From: Caldilineaceae bacterium
Lineage (GTDB): Bacteria > Chloroflexota > Anaerolineae > Caldilineales > Caldilineaceae
Reading direction: 5' to 3'
Assembly (NCBI GenBank): GCA_012032975.1
Contig: JAAUPU010000262.1
Location: 1-5,513, forward strand
Length of the DNA: 5,513 nucleotides
A program made the position numbers and the translations under genes. This document shows, piece after piece, positions 1 to 5,483 of the stretch. Within the stretch, counting starts at the first letter, position 1, and each line of letters starts with the position of its first letter. The notes beneath the pieces are model-generated. The model was not told the origin of the DNA and made no database searches. It saw nothing but the letters and a program-made list of their open reading frames with translations.

Positions 1-1123
1 CCACGGGCGTGGAGCTATGGCGCACCTACTTCGACAACGGCAACGTCTCGGGCAACTGGATTGCAGCCACCAATCTCAACATTCTGCCCGACGGCAATAT
101 CATCCACGGCTGGGGTGACAATGTGGCGCTGGTCCAGGGCGGAACCGGTCTGATCATGAAGACCAACAAGCTGCCATCCGGCGCGCGTCGCCGGACCGCG
201 TTAACTTCAAACATGTCACGATCGCGCCCGATGGCACGGTCATCATGAAGGACCAGACCCTGCCAGACGGAATAGACATGCAGGGAACGACGGCCATCAT
301 CGTGGGCAATATGCAGGGGCTGTCGCAACCCAATGCCATCCTCGTTGCCGTCGATCCGGAAACACTGGAGGTGCTGGACAGCATCGACCTGCCGCAGCCG
401 TCGACGACCCCGCATATCATCACTGAGTACAACGACCAGATCGCCATCTATGTAGCCATGAACACCCTGATCCAACGCTACTTCTGGGATGCGGACAGCA
501 AGACGCTCTCGCAGGACGAATCCTGGGAATCCACACCCACAGTGGAAGGGCAGACAACGCCGGACGCGCCCACCGTGCTCGGCGACTGGATCGTGTTGCA
601 GACCAACGGTCTTGGCAGCAGCAGCGTTGCGTCGAGCATTGTCGTCGTGAACCAAAATGACTCGAGCAACACCCAGACCATCTTCCCCTTCGGCGATCTG
701 CAAGAGGGCGAATTCAGTCTGGCCCCGCCCAAGCCCGGCGCCGACCCCGACAACAACATGATCTACTCCGCCGATATGGGGGTCGGCAAGATAGCCGGCA
801 TCAAGTTCGACCCCGACACGGGCGACATGGAGACCGTCTTTGTCCTTGACCAGACGGCCAGCACGTTCCAGATGCTCATCGGCCCGCCGGACCAGCGCGT
901 CTTGATCTTGGAGAACCTGGTCGACAACGCGGACGGTACGCAGAGTGACGGCGTTACCTGGAACAATCCGGCGACCGGCGAGCAGTATGCGGCATCTGAC
1001 CTTTTCGAGCCGTTGACCTCCAACTCAGTCATCGCTCCCGGATTCGGCGGCCGCTTCTACTTCCCGACGGCTGAAGGCGTCATTGCGTTGCAGGTGATGC
1101 CGACGCCTGCGGAAAGCGAATAG
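1..1123 (+). CDS. secreted-type beta-propeller (PQQ/NHL-like) protein, 5'-partial, frameshifted
   Basis: The reading frame is open from base 3 (frame TGVELWRTYFDNGN...) with no stop before the window edge, so the true start lies upstream. It runs to about base 183, then continues in another frame from about 185 to the TAG at 1121-1123. Removing one CG unit from the run at 181-187 joins the frames cleanly as ...KLPSGASPDRVNFKHVTIAPDGTVIMK..., giving about 370 visible residues. Blade-like repeats of the type 'N-hydrophobic-LPDGN-hydrophobic' and 'TIAPDGTVIM', together with 'DPDTGDMETVFVLD' and 'ETLEVLDSIDLP', are typical of PQQ/NHL/SMP-30-like beta-propellers. The protein is very Asp/Gly/Thr-rich and acidic and has no membrane segment in the visible part, which suits an exported protein. 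The signal peptide, if any, is outside the window. The family is known for binding, lyase or dehydrogenase roles, but I see no catalytic motif that decides between them. The broken frame may be a sequencing error or a real pseudogene. Confidence 0.75.
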
Positions 1124-1137
1124 CCAGAAAGTAATAA

Positions 1138-1181
1138 GGCCGTTCCCAGGATTTAGGGGGATTCGTTTTCTTGGAACGACC
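1138..1181 (+). other. imperfect stem-loop after the propeller gene
   Basis: GGCCGTTCC at 1138-1146 pairs with GGAACGACC at 1173-1181 with one C-A mismatch, around a 26-nt loop. It starts 14 nt after the stop codon. There is no T-tract after it, although TTTTCTT sits in the loop. It may be a weak transcription-end or mRNA-stabilising structure, or chance. Confidence 0.3.
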
Positions 1182-1200
1182 TTAGGCTGAACGTCGATTG

Positions 1201-1239
1201 CTCCTGAAGCCAATCAGTCCCATCGACTGGTTTCAGGAG
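1201..1239 (+). terminator. strong stem-loop, possible terminator without T-tract
   Basis: CTCCTGAAGCC (1201-1211) pairs with GGTTTCAGGAG (1229-1239) through 11 pairs including one G-U. After a 4-nt bulge, AGTC pairs with GACT around the loop CCATC. It lies between the propeller gene and the receiver gene, where transcription should end. The downstream bases (TAGTCTCAG) are not T-rich, so intrinsic termination is uncertain. It could also act as a 3'-end stabiliser. Confidence 0.45.
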
Positions 1240-1399
1240 TAGTCTCAGCGAGCTTCGTCGCTCTGGCTAGTTCGCCAAAACGTTTGAAGTAGTCACAGTA
1301 CATGTACACGGCTTCGCTGGTCAAAGTTCTCCTCAATTCGCAGAATGCTGCCGCTTCCTGCTACGCTTCGAGCAGATGATCAAGAAAATACACCGTCAT
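1214..1399 (-). pseudogene. possible degenerate small ORF, reverse strand
   Basis: Read on the minus strand from an ATG at 1399-1397, the frame gives 12 codons (MTVYFLDHLLEA), an amber TAG at 1363-1361, then 48 more codons containing 'EAVYMYCDYFKRFGELARATK' split around position 1290, and ends at TGA (1216-1214). The part after the amber looks helical and protein-like in composition. No family is recognised and no ribosome-binding site is convincing. It overlaps the first two bases of the receiver gene and contains the 1201-1239 stem-loop in part. GC-rich intergenic DNA often gives such frames by chance, so this is only a note for comparison with relatives. Confidence 0.12.
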
Positions 1400-1753
1400 G
1401 CGCATCCTATTGGCCGACCATCATGACACCGCTCGTTGGGCCATCCGAACCTGGTTTGAGGACGAGCCAGACTTCGAGCTGGTGGGCGAAGCCATGGACT
1501 GCAAGAGCGCGCTCAAGCTTGCGGAAGAAGAGGCAGCCGAGCTGGTGCTCGTAGACAGCGACCTGCCTGGCGGCTTCATCGGCGATCTGATCGCGACCTG
1601 CACGCCCTGCGGGAGAAACCGGTGGTGCTCGTCATGAGCAGCCATGTCAGCTATACCGGCATGTTGCTCAAGGCGGGCGCCGATGCCTTTATCAGCAAGG
1701 GCGACCAACCCGAATTGTTGCTGCAAATGCTGCGCAGGTATGCGGCAGCATGA
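1398..1753 (+). CDS. stand-alone response-regulator receiver domain, frameshifted
   Basis: The gene reads from ATG 1398 to about 1594 in one frame (MRILLADHHDTARWAIR...) and from 1595 to the TGA at 1751-1753 in the next. Restoring one base between 1594 and 1595 gives a 118-residue protein, the normal size of a single CheY-like receiver. Visible receiver hallmarks, numbered on the restored protein, are the acidic pocket D7 (the neighbouring residue is H8 rather than a second Asp), phospho-acceptor D53 in LVLVDSDLPGG, S81 at the Thr/Ser switch position in VVLVMSSH, and K101 in AFISKGD. There is no HTH or other output domain after it. The N-terminus resembles NarL/FixJ-type receivers. No good ribosome-binding site precedes ATG 1398. 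It lies 50 nt upstream of the potassium channel, same strand, so co-transcription is plausible. Phospho-signalling to a partner protein is inferred from the family. As written in the window the gene is broken. Confidence 0.8.
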
Positions 1754-1790
1754 TGGCGTAGTCGATAGCCAGTATCCGCGGCGTGAGGAC

Positions 1791-1795
1791 AGGAG
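1791..1795 (+). promoter_or_regulatory. ribosome-binding site of the potassium channel gene
   Basis: AGGAG lies 8 nt before ATG 1804. This site decides the start: the alternative in-frame GTG at 1783 would place this sequence inside the gene and has no such site of its own. Confidence 0.75.
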
Positions 1796-1803
1796 AGCCT
1801 TCG

Positions 1804-2169
1804 ATGACGAGCAAAACCAATGGGCAAGAGAGACGTCGCCCCCACTACACGCTGATATTGGTGGATCTGTGGCGGGACCGCGCTTCGCGGCCGCTGCTGA
1901 TCTGGTCTGTTATGAGCTGGCTCTTCGGCGCGCTGGTCTACCATTGGCTGGAAGGATGGGGATTTCTGGACGCCCTCTACTTCTGCATCATTACGCTGAC
2001 GACCATCGGCTACGGGGATCTATCTCCGACGACGCCGCTGGCCAAGGCCTTTACCATCTTCTACGCACTCAACGGCATCGCAATCCTGTTGGCGCTATTG
2101 GACCGCATCCGCATGTTACGCATGGCTGCGCTAGATAGCTCTGTACCCGAGCAACCGGAGACCCCATAA
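1804..2169 (+). CDS. two-TM potassium channel (Ion_trans_2 type)
   Basis: This encodes a 121-residue membrane protein. After a basic N-terminal stretch (QERRRPHY), TM1 covers about residues 31-49 (PLLIWSVMSWLFGALVYHW). A pore helix and selectivity filter follow, TLTTIGYGD at 64-72, the signature of K+ channels. TM2 covers about 79-99 with a hinge glycine at G91 (ALNGIAILL). The short tail ends with an acidic segment (SVPEQPETP). There is no RCK/TrkA-N regulatory domain and no voltage sensor, so it is a minimal KcsA/MthK-pore-like subunit, expected to work as a tetramer in the cytoplasmic membrane and conduct K+ passively. ATG 1804 is chosen because AGGAG precedes it. It is followed after 12 nt by the MgtC-family gene. 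Family assignment is firm; gating stimulus is unknown. Confidence 0.9.
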   Translation: MTSKTNGQERRRPHYTLILVDLWRDRASRPLLIWSVMSWLFGALVYHWLEGWGFLDALYFCIITLTTIGYGDLSPTTPLAKAFTIFYALNGIAILLALLDRIRMLRMAALDSSVPEQPETP

Positions 2170-2181
2170 GGCGCCCGACTG

Positions 2182-2847
2182 ATGGACATTGTTGATTCAC
2201 AGATCAATGCAACACTGGCGGCATTCATCCCGATCATCAAACTCTTGACCGCGCTGGTCATCGGCCTCCTCATTGGCTGGGAACGCGAAATGCGGGAAAA
2301 CCTCGCCGGGATGAGGATCATGCCGCTGGTCACGGTGGGCGCCGCGCTCTTTACGGTCTATGGCGGCGTCTCCGACAAACAGTTTATCAACCCCCAGGTC
2401 GCGGCGGGCGTCGTCACGGGGGTGGGCTTCTTGGGCGCCGGGGCGATTTCACGCCAACATGGCACGCTCTCCGGGCTGACCACGGCATCCACCATCTGGG
2501 TAACTGCCGCCCTGGGGATGGGGATCGGCCTCGGTCTCTACGTTCAAACGCTCTTGCTGACCGCTGTGGTTCTGCTGATCCTCTGGTTCTTTCCCAACTT
2601 GTCCCGCAAGGCCAATCAGAACCTGACCTATGAGGTCGCAAGCGGCTACGATGAATCCCGCTATGGGGAGTTCCAACGCCGATTTCAAGAGGCAAAGCTC
2701 CAAGTCCTGCGTCACTCGTTGTCCAGACATGGCGACCAGATGGTCTGCATCTGGTTCACAACTGGTCACGTGGCGCACCATCAGCAATTGGGCCGAATCT
2801 TCATCAACGATCCAGAAGTCACGACTTTCACCACGCGGCTGGATTAG
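2182..2847 (+). CDS. MgtC/SapB family membrane protein
   Basis: This encodes a 221-residue protein. The N-terminal 140 residues hold about four to five hydrophobic segments with the classic MgtC/SapB signatures: LLIGWEREMRENLAGMR at about 29-45, VTGVGFLGAGAISRQ at 78-92, and GLTTASTIWVTAALGMGIGLG at 98-118, split here at I105/W106. A soluble C-terminal part (about 148-221) matches in size and position the ACT-like domain of longer MgtC proteins. Proteins of this family are known from low-Mg2+ survival, virulence and membrane-potential/F1Fo-ATPase control; a direct Mg2+ transport role is disputed. The start ATG 2182 is preceded at 10 nt by AAGG (2168-2171), which overlaps the stop codon of the potassium channel gene and suggests translational coupling. 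The CLC gene follows after 32 nt. Which of the family's roles applies here is not shown by the sequence. Confidence 0.9.
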   Translation: MDIVDSQINATLAAFIPIIKLLTALVIGLLIGWEREMRENLAGMRIMPLVTVGAALFTVYGGVSDKQFINPQVAAGVVTGVGFLGAGAISRQHGTLSGLTTASTIWVTAALGMGIGLGLYVQTLLLTAVVLLILWFFPNLSRKANQNLTYEVASGYDESRYGEFQRRFQEAKLQVLRHSLSRHGDQMVCIWFTTGHVAHHQQLGRIFINDPEVTTFTTRLD

Positions 2848-2865
2848 GCCGATCACTTCCAAGAC

Positions 2866-2870
2866 GGGAG
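2866..2870 (+). promoter_or_regulatory. ribosome-binding site of the CLC gene
   Basis: GGGAG lies 9 nt before ATG 2880, in the 32-nt gap after the MgtC-family stop codon. It supports ATG 2880 as the start. Confidence 0.65.
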
Positions 2871-2879
2871 CCTACAATC

Positions 2880-4160
2880 ATGACTGAATCTGCTGAGAGC
2901 GCAGCCCCGCCTGTTGCTCAAAACGACACACCGTCGGGTCAATCCGAGTCCAGACTGGTGGGCATCGGACCTGGCCACATCCTCCTCTTTGCCCTTCTCG
3001 TAGCGCTCTTCTCCGCGGTCTGGTTTGGCAGCTATCAGGTGCTCAACAGTCTGATCTGGGACAACGATTTTGTGGAGAACAACCGCTGGACGTTGCCGCT
3101 CGGCGTGCTTGTTTTCTCGCTGTTGGTCGGGCTTGCCCAGAAATACCTTCATGCCGCCAACGCCATCGAAGGGGACGCGATGGAACCGCTGATGGCGGGC
3201 GATGCAACCAGCTACAAATCGTTCTGGGGCACCCTGGTCACCTCATTCTGTTCGCTGCTCTCTGGAGCGAGCGTGGGGCCAGAAGGACCGCTAGGCTATC
3301 TGGCCGTCGATGTCTCCGAATGGATCGCAATCAAGCTGAAGTTGCCCAAAGAGGGCTTTGTTCCCGCGGCCATGGCCGGCGTCAGCGCGGCCTACAACGG
3401 CATCGTGGGCAATGCGGTTCTTACGGCGGTGATGACCAGCGAGACCAGCAAAGGCAAGGGCGGGCTGCCGGTCCTCGTGTCCAATCTCGCTGCTGGCGCG
3501 GTGGGCTTCCTGGTCTTTGGACTGTTGGGCGTGCCGCCCTTTGCCGGCGCACTGAAAGAGGGGCAGCCTTTCGATCTCAGCCTGGGCCTGGCGCTGTGGG
3601 CAGTCGCGCTGGGGCTGATCGGGGCGCTCTTGGCCGTCTATATCGGCCTTGCCATGCAAGTGGCCGGTAGAGCGATGGGCGCCTTTGGCGACCGTGTCGT
3701 CACAAGGGTGATGGTGGCCGGCGTGATCATTGCCGTCGTCGTCTACTTCGTACCGGCTCTCATGTTCTCCGGCGAAGGGTCGCTCAGCAACATCATGGCC
3801 AACCCGGCCCAGGCCGGCATCGCGACGATGCTGCTTCTGGCCGCGGCCAAGCCGCTTCTGCTCGCACTCTCGCTCAAGAGCGGCTATTTGGGCGGCCCCA
3901 TCTTTCCCTGTCTCTTTTCCGCAATCCTGATCGGCCTTTGCCTCAGCCTGCTCTTTCCCGACGTGCCGATCAGCATCCTGACCGCGTGCATCCAGGTGGC
4001 CGTTGTCGCCCTGGTCCTCAACGCCCCGCTGACCAGCATCCTGCTAGTCTCGATCATCACCGCGGCCGATGCCAATCTGCTCGGCCTGATTGTCGTGGCC
4101 GCGGTGACGGCGATTGCCAAATGTGGGAGGTACGGTATGGAAATGGCAGCAGTTGGGTAA
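2880..4160 (+). CDS. CLC-family chloride channel/transporter, divergent
   Basis: This encodes a 426-residue polytopic membrane protein with a hydrophilic N-terminus of about 30 residues and roughly ten or more hydrophobic segments. CLC signatures seen are SGASVGPEGPLGYL at 128-141, where E135 is the equivalent of the external gating glutamate in the GxEGP motif; MAGVSAAYNGIVGNAVLTAVM at about 165-185, the following helix, split here at G174/I175; and LKSGYLGGPIFPCLF at 332-346, the GxFxP motif. There are no CBS domains and the length fits a bacterial CLC core. The first CLC motif, GSGIP with its chloride-binding serine, is not visible; that region reads AIEGDAMEPLMAG. The C-terminus is short (…TAIAKCGRYGMEMAAVG) and may lack the helix-R tyrosine. 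The family includes Cl-/H+ antiporters, Cl- channels and fluoride exporters; E135 would fit gated or proton-coupled transport, but the ion cannot be read from the sequence. It is the last gene of the 1398-4160 cluster. Confidence 0.88.
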   Translation: MTESAESAAPPVAQNDTPSGQSESRLVGIGPGHILLFALLVALFSAVWFGSYQVLNSLIWDNDFVENNRWTLPLGVLVFSLLVGLAQKYLHAANAIEGDAMEPLMAGDATSYKSFWGTLVTSFCSLLSGASVGPEGPLGYLAVDVSEWIAIKLKLPKEGFVPAAMAGVSAAYNGIVGNAVLTAVMTSETSKGKGGLPVLVSNLAAGAVGFLVFGLLGVPPFAGALKEGQPFDLSLGLALWAVALGLIGALLAVYIGLAMQVAGRAMGAFGDRVVTRVMVAGVIIAVVVYFVPALMFSGEGSLSNIMANPAQAGIATMLLLAAAKPLLLALSLKSGYLGGPIFPCLFSAILIGLCLSLLFPDVPISILTACIQVAVVALVLNAPLTSILLVSIITAADANLLGLIVVAAVTAIAKCGRYGMEMAAVG

Positions 4161-4191
4161 GCGGATATCTCGGCTGCGGCTGTTACTTCGT

Positions 4192-4249
4192 CAACGTGCC
4201 GCTCGGAACGTCGTGGCAAATCCCACGGCTCAAGGGCGGCGGCAAGTTG
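4192..4249 (+). other. first stem-loop domain of the candidate RNA
   Basis: CAAC-g-TGCCGC (4192-4202) pairs with GCGGCA-a-GTTG (4239-4249): ten pairs around one G-A mismatch. Inside is the hairpin CGTGG (4212-4216) / CCACG (4223-4227) with loop CAAATC. Confidence 0.5.
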
Positions 4250-4260
4250 TCGCTTCGACA

Positions 4261-4333
4261 CCGATCACTCCCGGTAAACCGGACCTCACCAGTCCGGCTA
4301 AGGGGACGGCTTAACCAACCGTCACGTGATCGG
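4261..4333 (+). other. branched domain closed by a perfect 8-bp helix
   Basis: CCGATCAC (4261-4268) pairs with GTGATCGG (4326-4333). Inside sit CCGGAC/GTCCGG (4279-4284/4292-4297) and GACGG/CCGTC (4305-4309/4319-4323), which makes a three-way-type junction. CCGG-TAAA-CCGG (4271-4282) is a competing hairpin that shares bases 4279-4282. Confidence 0.5.
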
Positions 4334-4689
4334 CCCGTAGAGCTGGATGCCAGGAGACTGGCTCGTCCAGTTCGACGGAGGCTTGTTGGAGTAATCCTGC
4401 TTTGCAAGCGGCTGCCTCTGTTTCGCAGTCGCTTCGCGCGCAGAGTAATCCCAACACTCTATCCGATGCTTCACGGCCGGCTGTCGTTTGCAGGCGACTG
4501 GGGCGATGCGGAAAACCTTCGATGTTCGTCATTGAAGGCCGTCATGTTTCAAAGCGGGTGAGGCGTATCAGATGATGCGCGTAATCCCGTCCAGGGGGTT
4601 CGGAGTCCGATGAAAAGTACTTCGTTCAACCTGGCTGACGTGGGGAGCTTCGAGCCTGGTGACAGGCCGAACCGGACCGACCAGTCCGG
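4277..4689 (+). repeat. two copies of a GC-rich hairpin motif
   Basis: AACCGGACC plus ACCAGTCCGG occurs at 4277-4297 (2-nt spacer TC) and at 4670-4689 (1-nt spacer G). Both copies fold as the same CCGGAC/GTCCGG hairpin. The coordinates span both copies; the bases between them are not part of the repeat. Confidence 0.55.
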
Positions 4690-4819
4690 GGACCGGCGGC
4701 AAATCCGCTGGCCGTGAAAAGCTCAACCACGAAAGGCCCGATTCAAAAGGGCTTGTCAGTAAGTCTTGCAGGAGACGGTGCCGAACTGCGAACGACTGTG
4801 GTCGGTGGGTAAGGGGACG
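4299..4819 (+). repeat. repeated 10-mer TAAGGGGACG
   Basis: The 10-mer occurs at 4299-4308 and 4810-4819, followed by GCTT and CTTC respectively. In each copy the GGGGAC/GACGG part forms the 5' arm of a different helix (4305-4309/4319-4323 and 4813-4818/4832-4837). The coordinates span the pair. Confidence 0.5.
4341..4372 (+). other. GNRA-capped hairpin (GAGA loop)
   Basis: AGCTGGA (4341-4347) pairs with TCCAGTT (4366-4372) with one G-U, and GCCAG (4349-4353) with CTGGC (4358-4362), around a GAGA tetraloop. A small internal loop separates the two helices. Confidence 0.55.
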
Positions 4820-4956
4820 CTTCTCCATTCGGTCCCCCGAAATCATCGGTGAGTTGCCTTGCGCAATCCCGATGCAAACCGTGCTGGCTCGGAAGAGCCA
4901 ACCACACAGCCACAGTTCCTCCGGGTAATTCCGGATAGCGACGTGACCTGCAAGAC
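4763..4956 (+). other. multibranch RNA domain closed by a perfect 10-bp long-range helix
   Basis: GTCTTGCAGG (4763-4772) is the exact reverse complement of CCTGCAAGAC (4947-4956). Nested inside is ACTGTGG/CCACAGT (4795-4801/4910-4916). Within that lie GGGGAC/GTCCCC (4813-4818/4832-4837), CATCGG/CCGATG (4844-4849/4869-4874) holding TTGC/GCAA (4854-4857/4863-4866), and TGGCTC-GGAA-GAGCCA (4885-4900) with a GNRA loop. TCCGG/CCGGA (4920-4924/4931-4935) sits between the two long helices. All are mutually compatible. Confidence 0.6.
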
Positions 4957-5136
4957 GAAGAACATGACTAACGCAGGAACCTCTGCGGCTGCCGGGGTGG
5001 TACCCGGTGCGTGACTTGGTCCGTCACGTGATTCAAACGCCGTAGAGAGGGAGAGTGGCCTGAGTAGAAGCCGATGAACCCGGCGACGGAAGTCGATGGG
5101 GAATTCGGGCGGGCGTCCTGCAAGGCAGTGGGCGAC

Positions 5137-5179
5137 CGTTGATGCTCACCGGGTGGTGCCGGAGAGCAAAATCACAACG
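5137..5179 (+). other. nested hairpin of the candidate RNA
   Basis: CGTTG/CAACG (5137-5141/5175-5179) encloses GCTC/GAGC (5144-5147/5164-5167) and CCGG/CCGG (5149-5152/5159-5162) with loop GTGGTG and a symmetric A-A mismatch. Confidence 0.45.
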
Positions 5180-5225
5180 AAAGGGCTGACGGGCACATGA
5201 AATATGTGTCGAAGCGACATGCTGG

Positions 5226-5252
5226 CTTCCCATGAGCGTTTCTCATGGGAGG
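5226..5252 (+). other. strong 11-bp hairpin
   Basis: TCCCATGAG (5228-5236) pairs perfectly with CTCATGGGA (5242-5250) around CGTTT. Two more pairs (C5226-G5252 and a T5227-G5251 wobble) extend it to 11 bp. Confidence 0.6.
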
Positions 5253-5275
5253 TCGGTTCTTGAACAGACGCGAGC

Positions 5276-5323
5276 GGTCACACGAGACTGATTCGGAAGG
5301 ATCGGTCTCCTGTGGCGGTGATC
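5276..5323 (+). other. two-tier hairpin of the candidate RNA
   Basis: GGTCAC (5276-5281) pairs with GTGATC (5318-5323), and GAGACTGAT (5284-5292) pairs with ATCGGTCTC (5301-5309). Each helix contains one G-U wobble on the + strand. An internal loop separates them. Confidence 0.5.
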
Positions 5324-5382
5324 TGGCGGCGTACGGTGGGCGTGTGTACTCACGCTGATACGGACGCCAAAGGTTTTCTTTT
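5324..5382 (+). terminator. stem-loop plus T-rich tract, candidate terminator of the RNA
   Basis: TGGCG/CGCCA (5324-5328/5365-5369) and CGTA/TACG (5330-5333/5359-5362) form an outer stem, with an inner GCGTG/CACGC hairpin (5340-5344/5351-5355). TTTTCTTTT follows at 5374-5382, four bases after the stem. The T-tract is the best in the last 1.3 kb. Against it, the spacer AAGG and the large multi-part stem are not ideal for an intrinsic terminator, and hairpins continue after it. Confidence 0.4.
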
Positions 5383-5400
5383 GTGGTGGGTAGTATGGAT

Positions 5401-5438
5401 TGGCGGCGGTGTACTTCTGAATGGAGTCACCGCCGCCA
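5401..5438 (+). other. perfect 11-bp inverted repeat
   Basis: TGGCGGCGGTG (5401-5411) is the exact reverse complement of CACCGCCGCCA (5428-5438), with a 16-nt loop. It lies after the T-rich tract, so it belongs either to a longer RNA or to a separate downstream element. Confidence 0.55.
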
Positions 5439-5458
5439 CCTCGTCGATGCTGTCGGCT

Positions 5459-5483
5459 GTTGTCGTTCCTGGCGAACGACGAC
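5459..5483 (+). other. 10-bp hairpin near the window end
   Basis: GTTGTCGTTC (5459-5468) pairs with GAACGACGAC (5474-5483) around loop CTGGC. The only imperfect pair is a G-U wobble on the + strand. Confidence 0.5.

Larger units (their letters stand above)
4319..5047 (+). repeat. two copies of CCGTCACGTGAT ... CCGTAGAG
   Basis: CCGTCACGTGAT at 4319-4330 is followed by CCGTAGAG at 4335-4342; the same two blocks recur at 5021-5032 and 5040-5047. The spacer is 4 nt in the first copy and 7 nt in the second. In the first copy the GTGATC end pairs with 4261-4268; in the second GTCACG pairs with 5010-5015. The coordinates span the pair. Confidence 0.55.
4190..5382 (+). ncRNA. candidate giant structured non-coding RNA, unassigned family
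   Basis: No convincing gene exists in this stretch, yet nearly all of it folds locally or over long range. Helices read by eye (5' arm / 3' arm) include 4192-4202/4239-4249, 4261-4268/4326-4333, 4341-4353/4358-4372, 4384-4389/4451-4456, 4516-4524/4530-4538, 4563-4568/4575-4580, 4589-4595/4630-4639, 4654-4658/4663-4667, 4672-4677/4684-4689, 4693-4699/4705-4711, 4763-4772/4947-4956, 5010-5015/5023-5028, 5137-5141/5175-5179, 5226-5236/5242-5252, 5284-5292/5301-5309 and 5324-5333/5359-5369. Four hairpins carry GNRA loops (GAGA 4354, GTGA 4659, GGAA 4891, GGAA 5088). Imperfect positions in many helices are G-U on the + strand, which fixes the transcribed strand. The ends are estimates: the 5' end is set by the first solid helix after the CLC gene, the 3' end by the T-rich tract at 5374-5382. 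No promoter was confidently seen. Function is unknown. Confidence 0.6.

Noticed and set aside
26..703. 225-codon minus-strand open frame
   Set aside because: It lies opposite the propeller gene, whose translation shows clear blade-like repeats; the minus translation is His/Arg-rich and unlike any family.
3938..4561. 207-codon + strand open frame
   Set aside because: It overlaps the CLC gene out of frame and runs into the structured region with Arg/Pro-rich, family-free sequence. It is a GC-driven shadow frame.
4596..4610. tRNA T-arm lookalike GGGGTTCGGAGTCC
   Set aside because: The arms do not pair as a T-stem and no acceptor stem, D-arm or anticodon arm surrounds it.
4568..4846. 92-codon minus-strand open frame in the RNA region
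   Set aside because: Low-complexity Arg/Ser/Pro composition and no recognisable domain; its bases are better explained by RNA helices on the + strand.
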